Assembly (NCBI RefSeq): GCF_004101245.1
Contig: NZ_SCIN01000002.1
Span: forward strand, 992,001-1,056,000
Direction: 5' to 3'
From: Sphingomonas sp. UV9
GTDB taxonomy: Bacteria > Pseudomonadota > Alphaproteobacteria > Sphingomonadales > Sphingomonadaceae
Length of the DNA stretch: 64,000 nucleotides
Shown here: in pieces, positions 37,607-47,382 of the stretch
Position numbering within the stretch: position 1 is the first letter of the stretch
Layout: each line of letters starts with the position of its first letter
The notes under the pieces: model-generated
Databases searched by the model: none
What the model was told of the DNA's origin: nothing
The model's input: only the letters and a program-made list of their open reading frames with translations
Translations under genes and position numbers: made by a program

Positions 37607-37656
37607 GGTAGAGGGGCGTGGATCTGCTCTCGAAGTCCGGTGCCTCGCTGAAACGC

Positions 37657-39654
37657 TCAACCCGGCCGGTTCTTCCCCAGATACCACGACAGCCGTGCCG
37701 CCCCGCGGCTCTTCGCGCGCGCCGGGTTCATCAGGTCGTAGACCACCGCATTCTCCAGCACGCGCTGCACATAGTTGCGCGTCTCCTGGTACGGGATCGC
37801 CTCGACCCAGTCGATGATGTCGATCGACCCGGTGCGCGGATCGCCGTTCGCGCGCAGCCACTTGTTCACGTTGCCGCCGCCGGCATTATACGCCGCCACC
37901 GCCAGCGGATAGCTGCCGTAATTGGCATACACGCGCTGGAAATAGCTGGAGCCGAGCATGATCGACATGTTCGGATCGGTCGTCAGTGCCGCCTGGTTAT
38001 AGGCAAGCCCGATCTTTCCCGACTGCTCCCGCGCGGTGGCGGGCATCAACTGCATCAGCCCGCGCGCGCCTGCATGCGAGATGGCGGCCCGATCGAACTG
38101 GCTTTCCTGCCGCGAGATCGCATGGATCATCGTCCAGTTGCTCTCATACCCTGCCGGCACCGCGACCATCGGGAAACCGACCGCCGAATAATCGCTGAGC
38201 CCGTTGGCCAGCGCGCTTCGCCCGACCATCACGCCCAGATCGGGCCGGTTGATGCTCGTCGACAGTTCGGCGGCGAGCAGGTGATCGGTGTCGGTCGTCG
38301 CGTCCGCTGCGATCTGGCGGACGAACGCGGTCTGGTCCTGCCAGTCGTTGATCTGCCCGAGGAACTTCACCGCGCGCACCGTTTCGCGGCGGTCGAACGC
38401 GGCACGCGCCGCCGGATCGACCGCGACCGACGCCACCGAGGGCGGCGCGACCAGTGCGCGCCCGGTCCGCTCGTTCGCCAGCTGCCCGTAATATTGGTCG
38501 CGATACCCTGCCGCCTGGCCGTAGAACGCCGCCGCCTGCGGTGCCAAGCCGGCGGCTTCCGCCGCACGCCCCGCCCAGTAATAGCCCTTCGACCGCACCT
38601 GAGGCGAGCGCGAGCCGCGCGCGTACCGGTCGAACAGCGTCATCGCGTCCGCCGGCCGTCCGAGCTGCTTCATCGCCGCCCGCCCGCCGAGCCAGGCAAG
38701 GTTGGTGTATTCATCGCGTTCGGCATAGGATTTTGTCGAGACGTCGGTGCCATACGGATACGCATCGTCGATCTGTCGCGCGATGTCGTAGGCGACCTGA
38801 TACTGCCCGTCGTTCGCGGCGGCCTGCGCGTTGGTGACGAGCACCTCGTACCATTCGGCGGGATTGCCCGGCCGCGTCGTCAGCGACCGCGGCCGCGCCA
38901 GCCACGCGCGTGCCGAAGGGCTCGCCCCCGAATTGCGCAACCACTGTGCTCGATCCGCGACATAACCCGCGTCGTTGGCGTACAGCGTCTGGGTCGAGGC
39001 CGAGATGTCCGACGCGGTCGGCGCATTTGTCCGGAACGCGAGACGTGCCGCGAAGATCGGCCGGCGCGCCGCGCTCGTCCACACCAACTGCCGCTGCGCC
39101 GCGCTGGTCTGGCCCGCCCACAGCAACGCATCCATTCGCGCATCCTGGTCGTCCGGCGTCAGCGCGCCCGGAAATGCCGACGTCACCATCGCCTCGTCGG
39201 TCGGCGTCAGCCCGCTGCTCCGCCACGCCGTCCGCACCGCCGCATAGGCCTGGTCGCGCTGACCCGTCGCCATCAGCGCGCGCGCATAGGCGACCCCTCC
39301 AGATGCCGATTGCGGCGGATAGCGACGGAAGAACGCGGCCACGTTCATCGGCGACCCGGTGCTCGCCTTGCGCTCGGCCGCACGCCTGTTCGCCGTCTCG
39401 TTCGGCCAGCCCGGATGCGCCATCAGGAACCCGGCATAGCTGTCGAACGGCAGTGCGTCGGTCTGCTGCAACGCGCGCCATGTCGCGATCGTCGAGGCGA
39501 TCGCGCCATCGCTACTCATCGGGGGCGCCATCGGCTGTGCATTGGGGCCCATATTGGCCAACTGCGTGCTGTAGCGATCCAGCGTCTGTTGGCCGGGCTC
39601 GGACGCTGCGACCGTCCCCGCGACGACGGCTAGGAGAAGGCTCGTTTTAATCAT
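37657..39654 (-). CDS. slt: soluble lytic murein transglycosylase
   Basis: 665 residues from the ATG at 39654, which opens a signal peptide (MIKTSLLLAVVAGTVAASEP); ATG at 39666 is also possible. Residues about 60-460 are a long helical superhelix (U-domain-like) as in Slt70. The C-terminal SLT domain has the catalytic glutamate in HAISRQESQFDRAAIS, then GARGLMQLMPATARE, MLGSSYFQRVYANYG and AVAAYNAGGGNVNKWL. It cuts peptidoglycan glycan chains with 1,6-anhydro ends in the periplasm. It is divergent from dapA over 123 bases. Confidence 0.9.
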   Translation of the reverse strand: MIKTSLLLAVVAGTVAASEPGQQTLDRYSTQLANMGPNAQPMAPPMSSDGAIASTIATWRALQQTDALPFDSYAGFLMAHPGWPNETANRRAAERKASTGSPMNVAAFFRRYPPQSASGGVAYARALMATGQRDQAYAAVRTAWRSSGLTPTDEAMVTSAFPGALTPDDQDARMDALLWAGQTSAAQRQLVWTSAARRPIFAARLAFRTNAPTASDISASTQTLYANDAGYVADRAQWLRNSGASPSARAWLARPRSLTTRPGNPAEWYEVLVTNAQAAANDGQYQVAYDIARQIDDAYPYGTDVSTKSYAERDEYTNLAWLGGRAAMKQLGRPADAMTLFDRYARGSRSPQVRSKGYYWAGRAAEAAGLAPQAAAFYGQAAGYRDQYYGQLANERTGRALVAPPSVASVAVDPAARAAFDRRETVRAVKFLGQINDWQDQTAFVRQIAADATTDTDHLLAAELSTSINRPDLGVMVGRSALANGLSDYSAVGFPMVAVPAGYESNWTMIHAISRQESQFDRAAISHAGARGLMQLMPATAREQSGKIGLAYNQAALTTDPNMSIMLGSSYFQRVYANYGSYPLAVAAYNAGGGNVNKWLRANGDPRTGSIDIIDWVEAIPYQETRNYVQRVLENAVVYDLMNPARAKSRGAARLSWYLGKNRPG

Positions 39655-39777
39655 CGATGCTACCATGTGGACAGCATACGCACCCAACCCGTATCTGTCC
39701 TGAACGAAATCCAGATAATCCCGAGATCTGGCGTTACAGGCCAGACTTTTCTTCTCGCAGGGACGCAAGGCTACCGC

Positions 39778-40662
39778 ATGTTTTCAGGATCTATTCCCGC
39801 GCTCGTCACGCCGTTCGCCGCCGATGGCAGCTTCGACGAACCCGCCTATCGCGACTTTGTCGAGTGGCAGATCGCGGAGGGCTCGTCGGGCCTCGTCGCG
39901 TGCGGCACCACCGGCGAAGCGGCGACCTTGTCGTACGACGAACATTTTAAGGTCGTGCGCGTCTGCGTCGATCAGGCGAAGGGCCGCGTGCCCGTCGTCG
40001 CCGGCGCCGGCTCGAACGACACGCGCGTCGCGTCGGCCAACCTGCGCGCTGCCAGGGACGCAGGCGCCGACGCCGCGCTGATGGTCCCGCCGTATTACAA
40101 CCGACCGGGGCAGGAGGGCATCTTCCGCCATTTCGAAGCGCTCGCCCAGACGACGCCGCTGCCGATCATCCTCTACAACGTCCCCGCGCGCACGGTGACG
40201 GACATCCAGCCGGCAACGCTCGCCCGGATCGTCGGCGCGTTCCCGGACGTCTTCGTCGGCGTCAAGGATGCGAGCGGCGTCCTCGCCCGCGTGTCTCAGC
40301 ACCGTGCATCGTGCGGCCCGGACTTCTGCCAGCTGTCGGGCAATGACGACCTGGCGCTGGCGTTCAACGTCATGGGCGGCACCGGCTGCATCTCGGTCTC
40401 CGCCAACGTCGCGCCCAGGCTCTGCGCCGAGTTCCAGGCCGCGTGCCAGTCGGGCGACTTCGTCAAGGCGCTGGCCTATCAGGACCAGCTCTACCCGCTG
40501 CACGACGCGCTGTTCACCGATGCGTCGCCGGGCCCGGTGAAGTACGCGATGACCAAGGTGCGTCCCGGATTCCCCGAAACCCTGCGCCTGCCGATGACCC
40601 CTGCCGGCGAAGCCTCGCGTGCGGCGGTGGATGCGGCGTTGGCGCATGCAGGGTTGGCCTAG
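39778..40662 (+). CDS. dapA: 4-hydroxy-tetrahydrodipicolinate synthase
   Basis: 294 residues from the ATG at 39778, where family text starts (MFSGSIPALVTPF), with AAGG 8 bases upstream. Condenses pyruvate with aspartate semialdehyde, the first committed step to lysine and meso-diaminopimelate. The Schiff-base lysine is Lys163 (GVKDASG), with Tyr133 (LYNVPART) and the CGTTGE loop at 42-47. Length and motifs are normal. It is neighbour to the murein transglycosylase (divergent) and smpB region. Confidence 0.93.
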   Translation: MFSGSIPALVTPFAADGSFDEPAYRDFVEWQIAEGSSGLVACGTTGEAATLSYDEHFKVVRVCVDQAKGRVPVVAGAGSNDTRVASANLRAARDAGADAALMVPPYYNRPGQEGIFRHFEALAQTTPLPIILYNVPARTVTDIQPATLARIVGAFPDVFVGVKDASGVLARVSQHRASCGPDFCQLSGNDDLALAFNVMGGTGCISVSANVAPRLCAEFQAACQSGDFVKALAYQDQLYPLHDALFTDASPGPVKYAMTKVRPGFPETLRLPMTPAGEASRAAVDAALAHAGLA

Positions 40663-40675
40663 ATCCCGTGGACCG

Positions 40676-41581
40676 TCAGCGCTTTGCCGGTTCCTTGTAG
40701 TTGAAGATCACCGGGACCCTGATCTCCATATCGACCATCGCCTTATCGCGCGTCACGGGGTTTATCCGGAATGTGTGGGACATGCGTAAGGCAGCCGGTC
40801 CGAACCCGGCGCCGGGCGGTGTCTCGAACAGCAACCGGCAACGCTTGGGCGGGCCGGGACGCGGAACGATGCACGACAGGAGCGCGCGGCCGGAAATTTT
40901 TGACCGGATCGCGAAGTCCGGCCAGTAACGCTGCATCTCCGTCGGCGTTGGATAATGAAGCCATGTGGCCCCTCGCATCGTCGACCTGCCGCCCCCCGCG
41001 CCCGAACCCTTGCCGTCACCGGTGCCACTGCCGCCCGTACCCGTGCCCGAACCCTGCCGATCTCCCAAAAGGCCGATGGCTAAGGTTTCCGAAGTGCCCG
41101 GGCTCGGAAGAGGCGGTGCATCGAACGCTTTCGTCACGTCCTGGATTTGCGGGAGCAGCAGGTTTGACGACTCCGCGACCGCTGCGTTCGACGGTCGTGG
41201 AGACCCCGAGGGCGCGGCTTCGCGCGGTTTCGGCGGCGCTTTGGGCTTGGGACGTGGCGGCGGCGGGGGCGTAGGAACTGGCGGCGGCGGGACAGGAGGC
41301 GGTGGCTCCGGCTGGACGTCGAACGTCGCAAGCTCGGTCTGCGCAACCGGCGACCGCAGCGATGGCGTGCGGTAGGACCAGAAGGCCAGCAGCAGGAGCA
41401 GATGAAATACGAGCGTGCCGATCAAGCCCGGGATACGCGCTCTGATACCAGGAGGTTCGGGTCCGGTCGTGCTCGGCAGATGATCCTCCGTGACCTGGAC
41501 GCGTACTGTTACTGGCGCCAACGCCAGCCCGCGACAGCGTAACGCGCTCTGTGAGGGCCGCAACCGGGATTGGATCGACAA
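40676..41581 (-). CDS. TonB-like energy-transducing protein
   Basis: 301 residues. One N-terminal membrane helix (about 50-70, [19 protein letters not shown]), a proline-rich stalk ([20 protein letters not shown] and on), a Gly/Ser stretch, then a C-terminal TonB_C-like domain ([20 protein letters not shown] to [11 protein letters not shown]). It would span the periplasm and energise outer-membrane receptors such as the one at 7.5-9.9 kb, or be one of several TonB paralogues. No exbBD genes are beside it. The first 45 residues before the helix may overstate the start. Confidence 0.75.
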   Translation of the reverse strand: MSIQSRLRPSQSALRCRGLALAPVTVRVQVTEDHLPSTTGPEPPGIRARIPGLIGTLVFHLLLLLAFWSYRTPSLRSPVAQTELATFDVQPEPPPPVPPPPVPTPPPPPRPKPKAPPKPREAAPSGSPRPSNAAVAESSNLLLPQIQDVTKAFDAPPLPSPGTSETLAIGLLGDRQGSGTGTGGSGTGDGKGSGAGGGRSTMRGATWLHYPTPTEMQRYWPDFAIRSKISGRALLSCIVPRPGPPKRCRLLFETPPGAGFGPAALRMSHTFRINPVTRDKAMVDMEIRVPVIFNYKEPAKR

Positions 41582-41632
41582 TCGATCACGCCCGCTTCCC
41601 CTAAGCCCCGCGACCTCCTACATCCGCGTCCC

Positions 41633-42115
41633 ATGGCACGTCCCAAACCCCCCACCTTCGAGAAGACCAAGATCGTCGCCGAGAACCGGCGCGCGCGGTA
41701 TGATTATTATATCGAGCAGGTGTTCGAGGCGGGCATCGCGCTCACCGGCACCGAGGTGAAGGCGCTGCGCGGCGGCGAAGGCTCGATCGCGGAGGCGTAT
41801 GCCGAGGTGAAGGGCAAGAGCGTCATCCTGGTCAATTCGAACATCCCCGAATTCAGCCACGGCAACCGCTTCAACCACGAGCCGAAGCGGCCGCGCAAAT
41901 TGCTGCTCCACGAGCGCGAAATCAACAAGATGTTCGGCGCGGTCGCGCGCCAGGGCATGACGCTCGTGCCGCTGATGGTCTATTTCAATTCCAAGGGTCG
42001 TGCGAAGATCGAACTGGCGCTCGCCAAGGGCAAGCAGAACCACGACAAGCGCGATTCGGTGAAGGAACAGGACTGGAAGCGCGAGCAGGGCCGCATCATG
42101 CGCGATCGCGGATAG
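41633..42115 (+). CDS. smpB: SsrA-binding protein
   Basis: 160 residues from the ATG at 41633. Binds tmRNA and brings it to stalled ribosomes for trans-translation. Motifs: [54 protein letters not shown], and the basic tail [20 protein letters not shown] that enters the mRNA channel. It is divergent from the TonB-like gene and 3 bases ahead of the DUF2062 gene. Confidence 0.95.
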   Translation: MARPKPPTFEKTKIVAENRRARYDYYIEQVFEAGIALTGTEVKALRGGEGSIAEAYAEVKGKSVILVNSNIPEFSHGNRFNHEPKRPRKLLLHEREINKMFGAVARQGMTLVPLMVYFNSKGRAKIELALAKGKQNHDKRDSVKEQDWKREQGRIMRDRG

Positions 42116-42118
42116 GCT

Positions 42119-42703
42119 GTGTCGAAAACGCCGGGGCCCAAAACGCCGGGCAGCATTTTCGCGCGCCTCGCGGCGTGGTCGCATCGCAATCTGCCGACCC
42201 GCGAATCGATGGAGCGCAACCGGCTGATTCGCCCGGTCGCGCACCGCGTCCTGGCGCCAGAGCTGTGGCGGTTCACCCGCCGTTCCGTGCCGCGTGGCGT
42301 CGCGCTCGGCATGGTCGCCGGCATCCTGATCCCGGTCGCGCAGACGCCGATCGCCGCGGTCTTCGCGCTGCCGTTCCGCGCCAACGTGCCGACCGCGGTG
42401 CTGACGACGTTCATCACCAACCCGCTGACCACGCCGCCGCTCTGGATTGCCGCTTATTGGATCGGCTCGTGGATGCTTCGGCTCGACGAGCATGTGCCTG
42501 GCCAACCGGTCGCCGACGCCGCCGCGCGCACTGAATGGATCCCGTGGCTGATGCAGGCGGGCCCGGCGACGGCGCTCGGTCTGCTGGTCATCACGGTCGT
42601 CTGCTCGGTCGGCGGCTACGCGCTCAGCGCGCTTGGGTGGCGGCTGTGGATCGCGCACAAGTGGCGGCACCGGCACGACAATCGAAGCGAACAATATTCG
42701 TAA
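42119..42703 (+). CDS. DUF2062 membrane protein
   Basis: 194 residues from a GTG at 42119, 3 bases after smpB, so probably co-transcribed. Three helices fall within the DUF2062 domain: RRSVPRGVALGMVAGILIPV, FITNPLTTPPLWIAAYWIGS, ALGLLVITVVCSVGGYALSA. The TNPLTTPPLW motif is diagnostic. Function unknown. Confidence 0.82.
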   Translation: MSKTPGPKTPGSIFARLAAWSHRNLPTRESMERNRLIRPVAHRVLAPELWRFTRRSVPRGVALGMVAGILIPVAQTPIAAVFALPFRANVPTAVLTTFITNPLTTPPLWIAAYWIGSWMLRLDEHVPGQPVADAAARTEWIPWLMQAGPATALGLLVITVVCSVGGYALSALGWRLWIAHKWRHRHDNRSEQYS

Positions 42704-42786
42704 CATTTGACACCGGTTGGAATTGACGGACCGTCTTATCGGCGTAGAACACGCAACATCCTGAAGGTTTTTCCCGAGGTTTTTTG

Positions 42787-44859
42787 ATGCGCAAGTCGAT
42801 TGTTACCGTGATCCTGCTCGCGTCCGCCGCGTCGGCTTTCGCCCAGACCAACCAGGTAGCCCCGTCGCCGACGCTGGCCAAGGCCGCGAAGGGCCCGGTC
42901 GCGCCCAAGGATGCCAACAAGCCGCAGATCGGCGATTTCGGCTTCGATATGGCCGGTCGCGATACCAGCGTGACGCCCGGCACCGACTTCTTCGACTATA
43001 CGAACGGCGCCTGGGTCAAGACCACGCCGATCCCCGCCGATCGCTCGTCCTACGGCATGTTCCACGTCCTGCAGGACCTTTCGCTCGAACGCACCCGCAC
43101 GATCCTCGACGTCGCGGCAAAGACGCCCGGCGACAAGGTCGGCGACTTCTACGCCAGCTTCATGGACGAAGCCGCGGTCAACGCGAAGGGTGTCGCCCCG
43201 GTCAAGCCGATGCTCGCCGCGATCAAGGCCACGACCGACAAGACCGCGCTCGTCACCGAGATCGCCAAGCTCCAGCGCCACGGCGTCGGTGGCCTCGTCG
43301 GCGTCGGCGTGTCGCAGGACGACAAGGACCCGACCACCTATGTCGTCGGCTTCGGCCAGAGCGGGCTCGGCCTGCCCGACCGCGATTATTATCTGAAGGA
43401 CGACGCGAAGCTCGCGACCATCCGCACCGCCTACCAGGCGTATCTCGCGCGCATGCTGACGCTGGCCGGCGAGCCCAATGCCGCCGCCCGCGCCGCCGCG
43501 GTCTTCAACATGGAGAAGGGCCTCGCGACTGCGCACTGGACGCGGATCGAGAGCCGTGACGCCGACAAGACCTACAACAAATGGACCGCCGCCGATTTCG
43601 CCGCGAAGGCGCCGGGCTTCCCTTGGGCGCAGTACATGACCGCGATGGGCGTCACCGGCCGTCCGTTCTACCTCGTGTCGCAGCCGAGCGCGCTGACCGG
43701 CGAGGCGAAGGCGTTCGCCGACACGCCCGTCAACGTCCTTCAGGACTATGCGATGCTCAAGGTCCTGCGCGCCTATGCGCCGTATCTGTCGAGCGACTTC
43801 GACAAGACCAACTTCGCCTTCTACGGCACGACCTTGTCGGGCACGCCCGAGCAGCAGGTCCGCTGGAAGCGCGGCGTCTCGACCGTCTCCGGCGCGATGG
43901 GCGAGGCGATCGGCGAGCAATATGTCGCGAAGTATTTCCCGCCCGCGTCGAAGGCCGCCGCCGACGACCTCGTCAAGAACGTCATCGCGGCGATGGGCGA
44001 GCGCTTGAAGAACCTCGAATGGATGGCGCCCGAGACCAAGACCAAGGCGCTCGCCAAGCTGGCCGCCTTCACCCCGAAGATCGGCTATCCGGACAAGTGG
44101 CGCGATTATTCCGCGTTGCAGGTCCAGCGCGGCGATCTCGTCGGTAACGTGTCGCGCGCGAACGCGTTCGAGTACGACCGCGATCTCAAGAAGCTGGGCC
44201 AGCCGATCGATCGCGGCGAATGGTTCATGACGCCGATGACGATCAACGCCTACGCCAACCCGACGATGAACGAGGTCGTGTTCCCGGCGGCCATCCTCCA
44301 GCCGCCGTTCTTCGATCCGAAGGCGGACCCGGCGGTCAACTATGGCGGCATCGGCGCGGTGATCGGCCACGAGATCAGCCATCACTTCGATGACCAGGGC
44401 CGCAAATACGATGCGAGCGGCAAGCTCACCGACTGGTGGACCCCGCAGGACGTCACCCGCTTCAAGGTGTTCACCGACGCGCTCGTGAAGCAGTACGATG
44501 CATACGAGCCGCTCCCCGGCCAGCACATCCAGGGCGGCTTGACGCTCGGCGAGAACATCGCCGATCTCGCCGGCCTCACGGTCGCGTACGACGCGTACCA
44601 CAAGTCGCTCGGCGGCAAGCCCGCGCCGATCATCGACGGCACGACGGGCGACCAGCGCTTCTATTATGGCTGGGCCGGCGTCTGGCGCTCCAAGTTCCGC
44701 GACGCCGCACTCCAGCAGACGCTGCTGTCCGACCCGCATTCGCCCGGCCACCAGCGCGTGCTTACGGTGCGCAACCTCGATCCGTGGTACGCCGCGTTCG
44801 GCGCCAAGCCCGGCGAGGCGAGCTACCTCGCCCCCGCCAACCGCGTCCGTATCTGGTAA
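42787..44859 (+). CDS. M13-family zinc metallopeptidase (PepO-type), first of a tandem pair
   Basis: 690 residues with signal peptide MRKSIVTVILLASAASAFAQ, so periplasmic or secreted. Peptidase M13 (neprilysin family): N-terminal all-helical part from FFDYTNGAWVKTTPIPADRS; the zinc motif HEISH at 528-532 (VIGHEISHHFDDQG), the third ligand in ENIADLAGLTVAYD, and NPTMNEVVFPAAILQPPFFD as substrate wall. The C-terminus VRIW is normal for the family. It degrades small peptides. A close paralogue follows 160 bases later, with the gap filled by a palindromic element. Confidence 0.9.
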   Translation: MRKSIVTVILLASAASAFAQTNQVAPSPTLAKAAKGPVAPKDANKPQIGDFGFDMAGRDTSVTPGTDFFDYTNGAWVKTTPIPADRSSYGMFHVLQDLSLERTRTILDVAAKTPGDKVGDFYASFMDEAAVNAKGVAPVKPMLAAIKATTDKTALVTEIAKLQRHGVGGLVGVGVSQDDKDPTTYVVGFGQSGLGLPDRDYYLKDDAKLATIRTAYQAYLARMLTLAGEPNAAARAAAVFNMEKGLATAHWTRIESRDADKTYNKWTAADFAAKAPGFPWAQYMTAMGVTGRPFYLVSQPSALTGEAKAFADTPVNVLQDYAMLKVLRAYAPYLSSDFDKTNFAFYGTTLSGTPEQQVRWKRGVSTVSGAMGEAIGEQYVAKYFPPASKAAADDLVKNVIAAMGERLKNLEWMAPETKTKALAKLAAFTPKIGYPDKWRDYSALQVQRGDLVGNVSRANAFEYDRDLKKLGQPIDRGEWFMTPMTINAYANPTMNEVVFPAAILQPPFFDPKADPAVNYGGIGAVIGHEISHHFDDQGRKYDASGKLTDWWTPQDVTRFKVFTDALVKQYDAYEPLPGQHIQGGLTLGENIADLAGLTVAYDAYHKSLGGKPAPIIDGTTGDQRFYYGWAGVWRSKFRDAALQQTLLSDPHSPGHQRVLTVRNLDPWYAAFGAKPGEASYLAPANRVRIW

Positions 44860-44874
44860 CTACTTCCGCCCCCC

Positions 44875-44975
44875 CTCCGTCATGCCGGGCTCGTTCCGGC
44901 ATCCACGGTTCCGCAAAATCGAGAGATGTGATTGCGCGGGACGGTGGACCCCGGAACAAGTCCGGGGTGACGGAG
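44875..44975. repeat. 101-bp double-hairpin repeat element (copy 1)
   Basis: Outer arms CTCCGTCA/TGACGGAG enclose two smaller hairpins (TGCCGGGCTCGTTCCGGCA and CCCCGGAACAAGTCCGGGG). A second copy lies at 60050-60149. It sits between the two M13 peptidase genes. Confidence 0.85.
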
Positions 44976-45018
44976 AGGGTCTGAATACCGCTGCAAGATC
45001 ATTCTCCCGGAGAACCCC

Positions 45019-47070
45019 ATGAAGTCCTTCATCGTCGCCGGCCTGCTCGCCGCCACCGCCATAACCGGCGTCACCGCCGCCATCTCGCAGACCGCCGAAC
45101 CAAAACCCGCAGCCGCACCCGCGGACTCCACCGGCGCGCAATATGGCAGCTTCGGCTTCGACGAGAAGGGCATGGACAAGACCGTCCAGCCCGGCGACGA
45201 TTTCTACGCCTTCGCCAACGGCAACTGGTCGAAGAACACCCCGATCCCCGCCGACAAGTCGAACTACGGCGCGTTCAACATCCTCTCCGACCTGTCCGAG
45301 ACGCGCACCCGCGGCATCCTCGACACCGCCGCCAAGGACCCGGCCTCGAAGATCGGTCGCGCCTACGCCACCTTCCTCGACACCGGCACGATCGAGGCCA
45401 AGGGCCTCGCGCCGATGCGCCCCTGGCTCGGCAAGATCGCCGCGCTGAAGGACCGCGCCGGCTATCCCGCGCTCCTCGCCGAGGCCGACCGCGCCGGCAT
45501 CCGCGGCCCCTTCGGCGGCGGCGTCGGCCAGGACGACAAGGCCCCCGAGCAATATGCGCTCTCGCTCGGCCAGTCCGGCCTCGGCCTTCCCGACCGCGAT
45601 TATTATCTCAGCACCGACGCCAAGCTGGTCGAGGCGCGCAACGCCTACCGTGCGCACATCGCCAAGATGCTGACGCTCGCCGGCGAACCCAATGCCGAGG
45701 CGCGCGCTACCGCGCTGCTCGCGTTCGAGACCGAAATCGCCAAGGTCAGCTGGACCCGCGTCGACAGCCGCGACGCCACCAAGACCTATAACAAGATGAC
45801 CGTCGCCGAGCTGGCCAAGCGCGCGCCCGGCTTCGACTTCGCGGCCTATTTCAAGGCAATCGGCACGCCCGTCCCGACCGTTATCGTCGCACAGCCCTCG
45901 GCGATCACCGGCATCGCCAAGCTCGTTGCGACCGCGCCGATCGGCGTGCTGAAAGACCAGATGATCCTTCGCTCGCTCGACGGGTACGCCGACGTCCTGC
46001 CCAAGGCGTTCGACGCCGAGCAGTTCGCGTTCTACGGCACCGTCCTCGGCGGCACGCCCGAGCAGGAGGCCCGCTGGAAGCGCGGCGTCCAGTTCACGTC
46101 GGGCGCGCTCGGCGACGAAGTCAGCAAGCTCTACGTCGCGCAATATTTCCCGCCCGAGACCAAGGCCGCGGCGGATACGCTGGTCAAGAACGTGCTCGCC
46201 GCGATGGGCCGCCGGATCGACAAGCTCGAATGGATGGCGCCCGAGACCAAGGTCAAGGCGCACGCCAAGCTCGCCGCCTTCACGCCCAAGATCGGCTATC
46301 CCAGCCAGTGGAAGGATTTCTCCGCGCTGACCATCACGTCCGGCGACGCGTTCGGCAACGAATGGCGTGCCAATGAATGGCAGCACCAGGACAATATTTC
46401 GAAGCTCGGCAAGCCCTTGCAGCGCTGGGAATGGGGCATGACGCCGATGACGGTGAACGCCTATGCCAATTTCGGCATGGTCGAGATCGTCTTCCCCGCC
46501 GCGATCCTGCAGCCGCCGTTCTTCGATCCGAAGGCCGACGATGCGGTCAATTACGGCGGCATCGGCGCGGTGATCGGCCACGAGCTGAGCCATCATTTCG
46601 ACGATCAGGGCTCGAAATACGACGCCAAGGGCCAGCTGACGGACTGGTGGACGCCAAAGGACATCGCCGGCTTCAACGCGCTCACCGGCAAGCTCGGCGC
46701 ACAGTATGACGCGTACGAGCCGCTCCCCGGCATGCACGTGAAGGGCCAGCTGACGATGGGCGAGAACATCGCCGATCTGGCGGGTCTCACGGTTGCCTAC
46801 GACGCCTACCACACCGCGCTCGGCGGCAAGGCGGCGCCCGTGCTCGACGGTTTCACCGGCGACCAGCGCTTCTATCTCGGCTGGGCGCAGGTCTGGCGCC
46901 GCAACTACCGCGAAGCCAACCTTCGCAACCGCTTGCTGACCGATCCGCACTCGCCGTCGCAGCAGCGCGCGTGGGTCGTGCGCAACCTCGACCCCTGGTA
47001 TGCGGCGTACAAGCCCACCGCCGGCCAGAAGCTGTACCTGACGCCCGAGCAGCGCGTCCGGATCTGGTAA
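45019..47070 (+). CDS. M13-family zinc metallopeptidase, second of the tandem pair
   Basis: 683 residues. Start supported by GGAG 8 bases upstream and a signal peptide (MKSFIVAGLLAATAITGVTA). Zinc motif HELSH at 521-525 (GHELSHHFDDQG) and third-ligand motif ENIADLAGLTVAYD are intact, as are FYAFANGNWSKNTPIPADKS and AILQPPFFDPKADDAVNYGG. Very similar in layout and text to the preceding gene, so the pair arose by duplication. Differences along the N-terminal two thirds suggest it is old enough to have changed specificity. A strong hairpin follows its stop. Confidence 0.9.
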   Translation: MKSFIVAGLLAATAITGVTAAISQTAEPKPAAAPADSTGAQYGSFGFDEKGMDKTVQPGDDFYAFANGNWSKNTPIPADKSNYGAFNILSDLSETRTRGILDTAAKDPASKIGRAYATFLDTGTIEAKGLAPMRPWLGKIAALKDRAGYPALLAEADRAGIRGPFGGGVGQDDKAPEQYALSLGQSGLGLPDRDYYLSTDAKLVEARNAYRAHIAKMLTLAGEPNAEARATALLAFETEIAKVSWTRVDSRDATKTYNKMTVAELAKRAPGFDFAAYFKAIGTPVPTVIVAQPSAITGIAKLVATAPIGVLKDQMILRSLDGYADVLPKAFDAEQFAFYGTVLGGTPEQEARWKRGVQFTSGALGDEVSKLYVAQYFPPETKAAADTLVKNVLAAMGRRIDKLEWMAPETKVKAHAKLAAFTPKIGYPSQWKDFSALTITSGDAFGNEWRANEWQHQDNISKLGKPLQRWEWGMTPMTVNAYANFGMVEIVFPAAILQPPFFDPKADDAVNYGGIGAVIGHELSHHFDDQGSKYDAKGQLTDWWTPKDIAGFNALTGKLGAQYDAYEPLPGMHVKGQLTMGENIADLAGLTVAYDAYHTALGGKAAPVLDGFTGDQRFYLGWAQVWRRNYREANLRNRLLTDPHSPSQQRAWVVRNLDPWYAAYKPTAGQKLYLTPEQRVRIW

Positions 47071-47073
47071 CGA

Positions 47074-47101
47074 CCGTTCCCCCGCGGAGGCGGGGGAACG
47101 G
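47074..47101 (+). terminator. rho-independent terminator-like hairpin after the second M13 gene
   Basis: CCGTTCCCCCGC-GGAG-GCGGGGGAACGG, a perfect 12-bp stem starting 4 bases past the stop, followed by TTT. The arms also match the GTTCCCCCGCG repeat family, so it may be a solo arm pair reused as terminator. Confidence 0.65.
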
Positions 47102-47200
47102 TTTGGCGGCTCCGGCGGCGCGCAAAAGCCACTCCGCCCGTCGGAGGCCGCAACTTAATCACCGTCATCCCGGCCTGATTGCCGTCACCCAGCCTATCGT

Positions 47201-47297
47201 CGTCACCCCAGCGAAAGCTGGGGTCTCCTCCGAGGCGGGCGACGCGCGACAAACAGGAAGATCCCAGCTTTCGCTGGGATGATTCGCTGGGATGACG
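47201..47297. repeat. palindromic element, CACCCCAGCGAAAGCTGGGG family, with a 13-bp tandem duplication
   Basis: Arms CGTCACCCCAGCGAAAGCTG.. and ..CCCAGCTTTCGCTGGGATGA enclose a 37-base middle. The right end carries TTCGCTGGGATGA twice in succession (47270-47282, 47283-47295). A smaller related stretch starts at 47162. It lies upstream of cckA. Confidence 0.8.
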
Positions 47298-47382
47298 GGT
47301 GCGGAAGGCCGACGGGTCGCTCTGACCACAAACCAAGCATCCCGCTTGACGCGCCGCCCCGCTTGAGCGGAAGACGACCCCG

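Noticed and set aside
37618..39633. 671-codon plus-strand frame
   Set aside because: Antisense to the lytic transglycosylase, which has signal peptide and active-site motifs; the frame has none.
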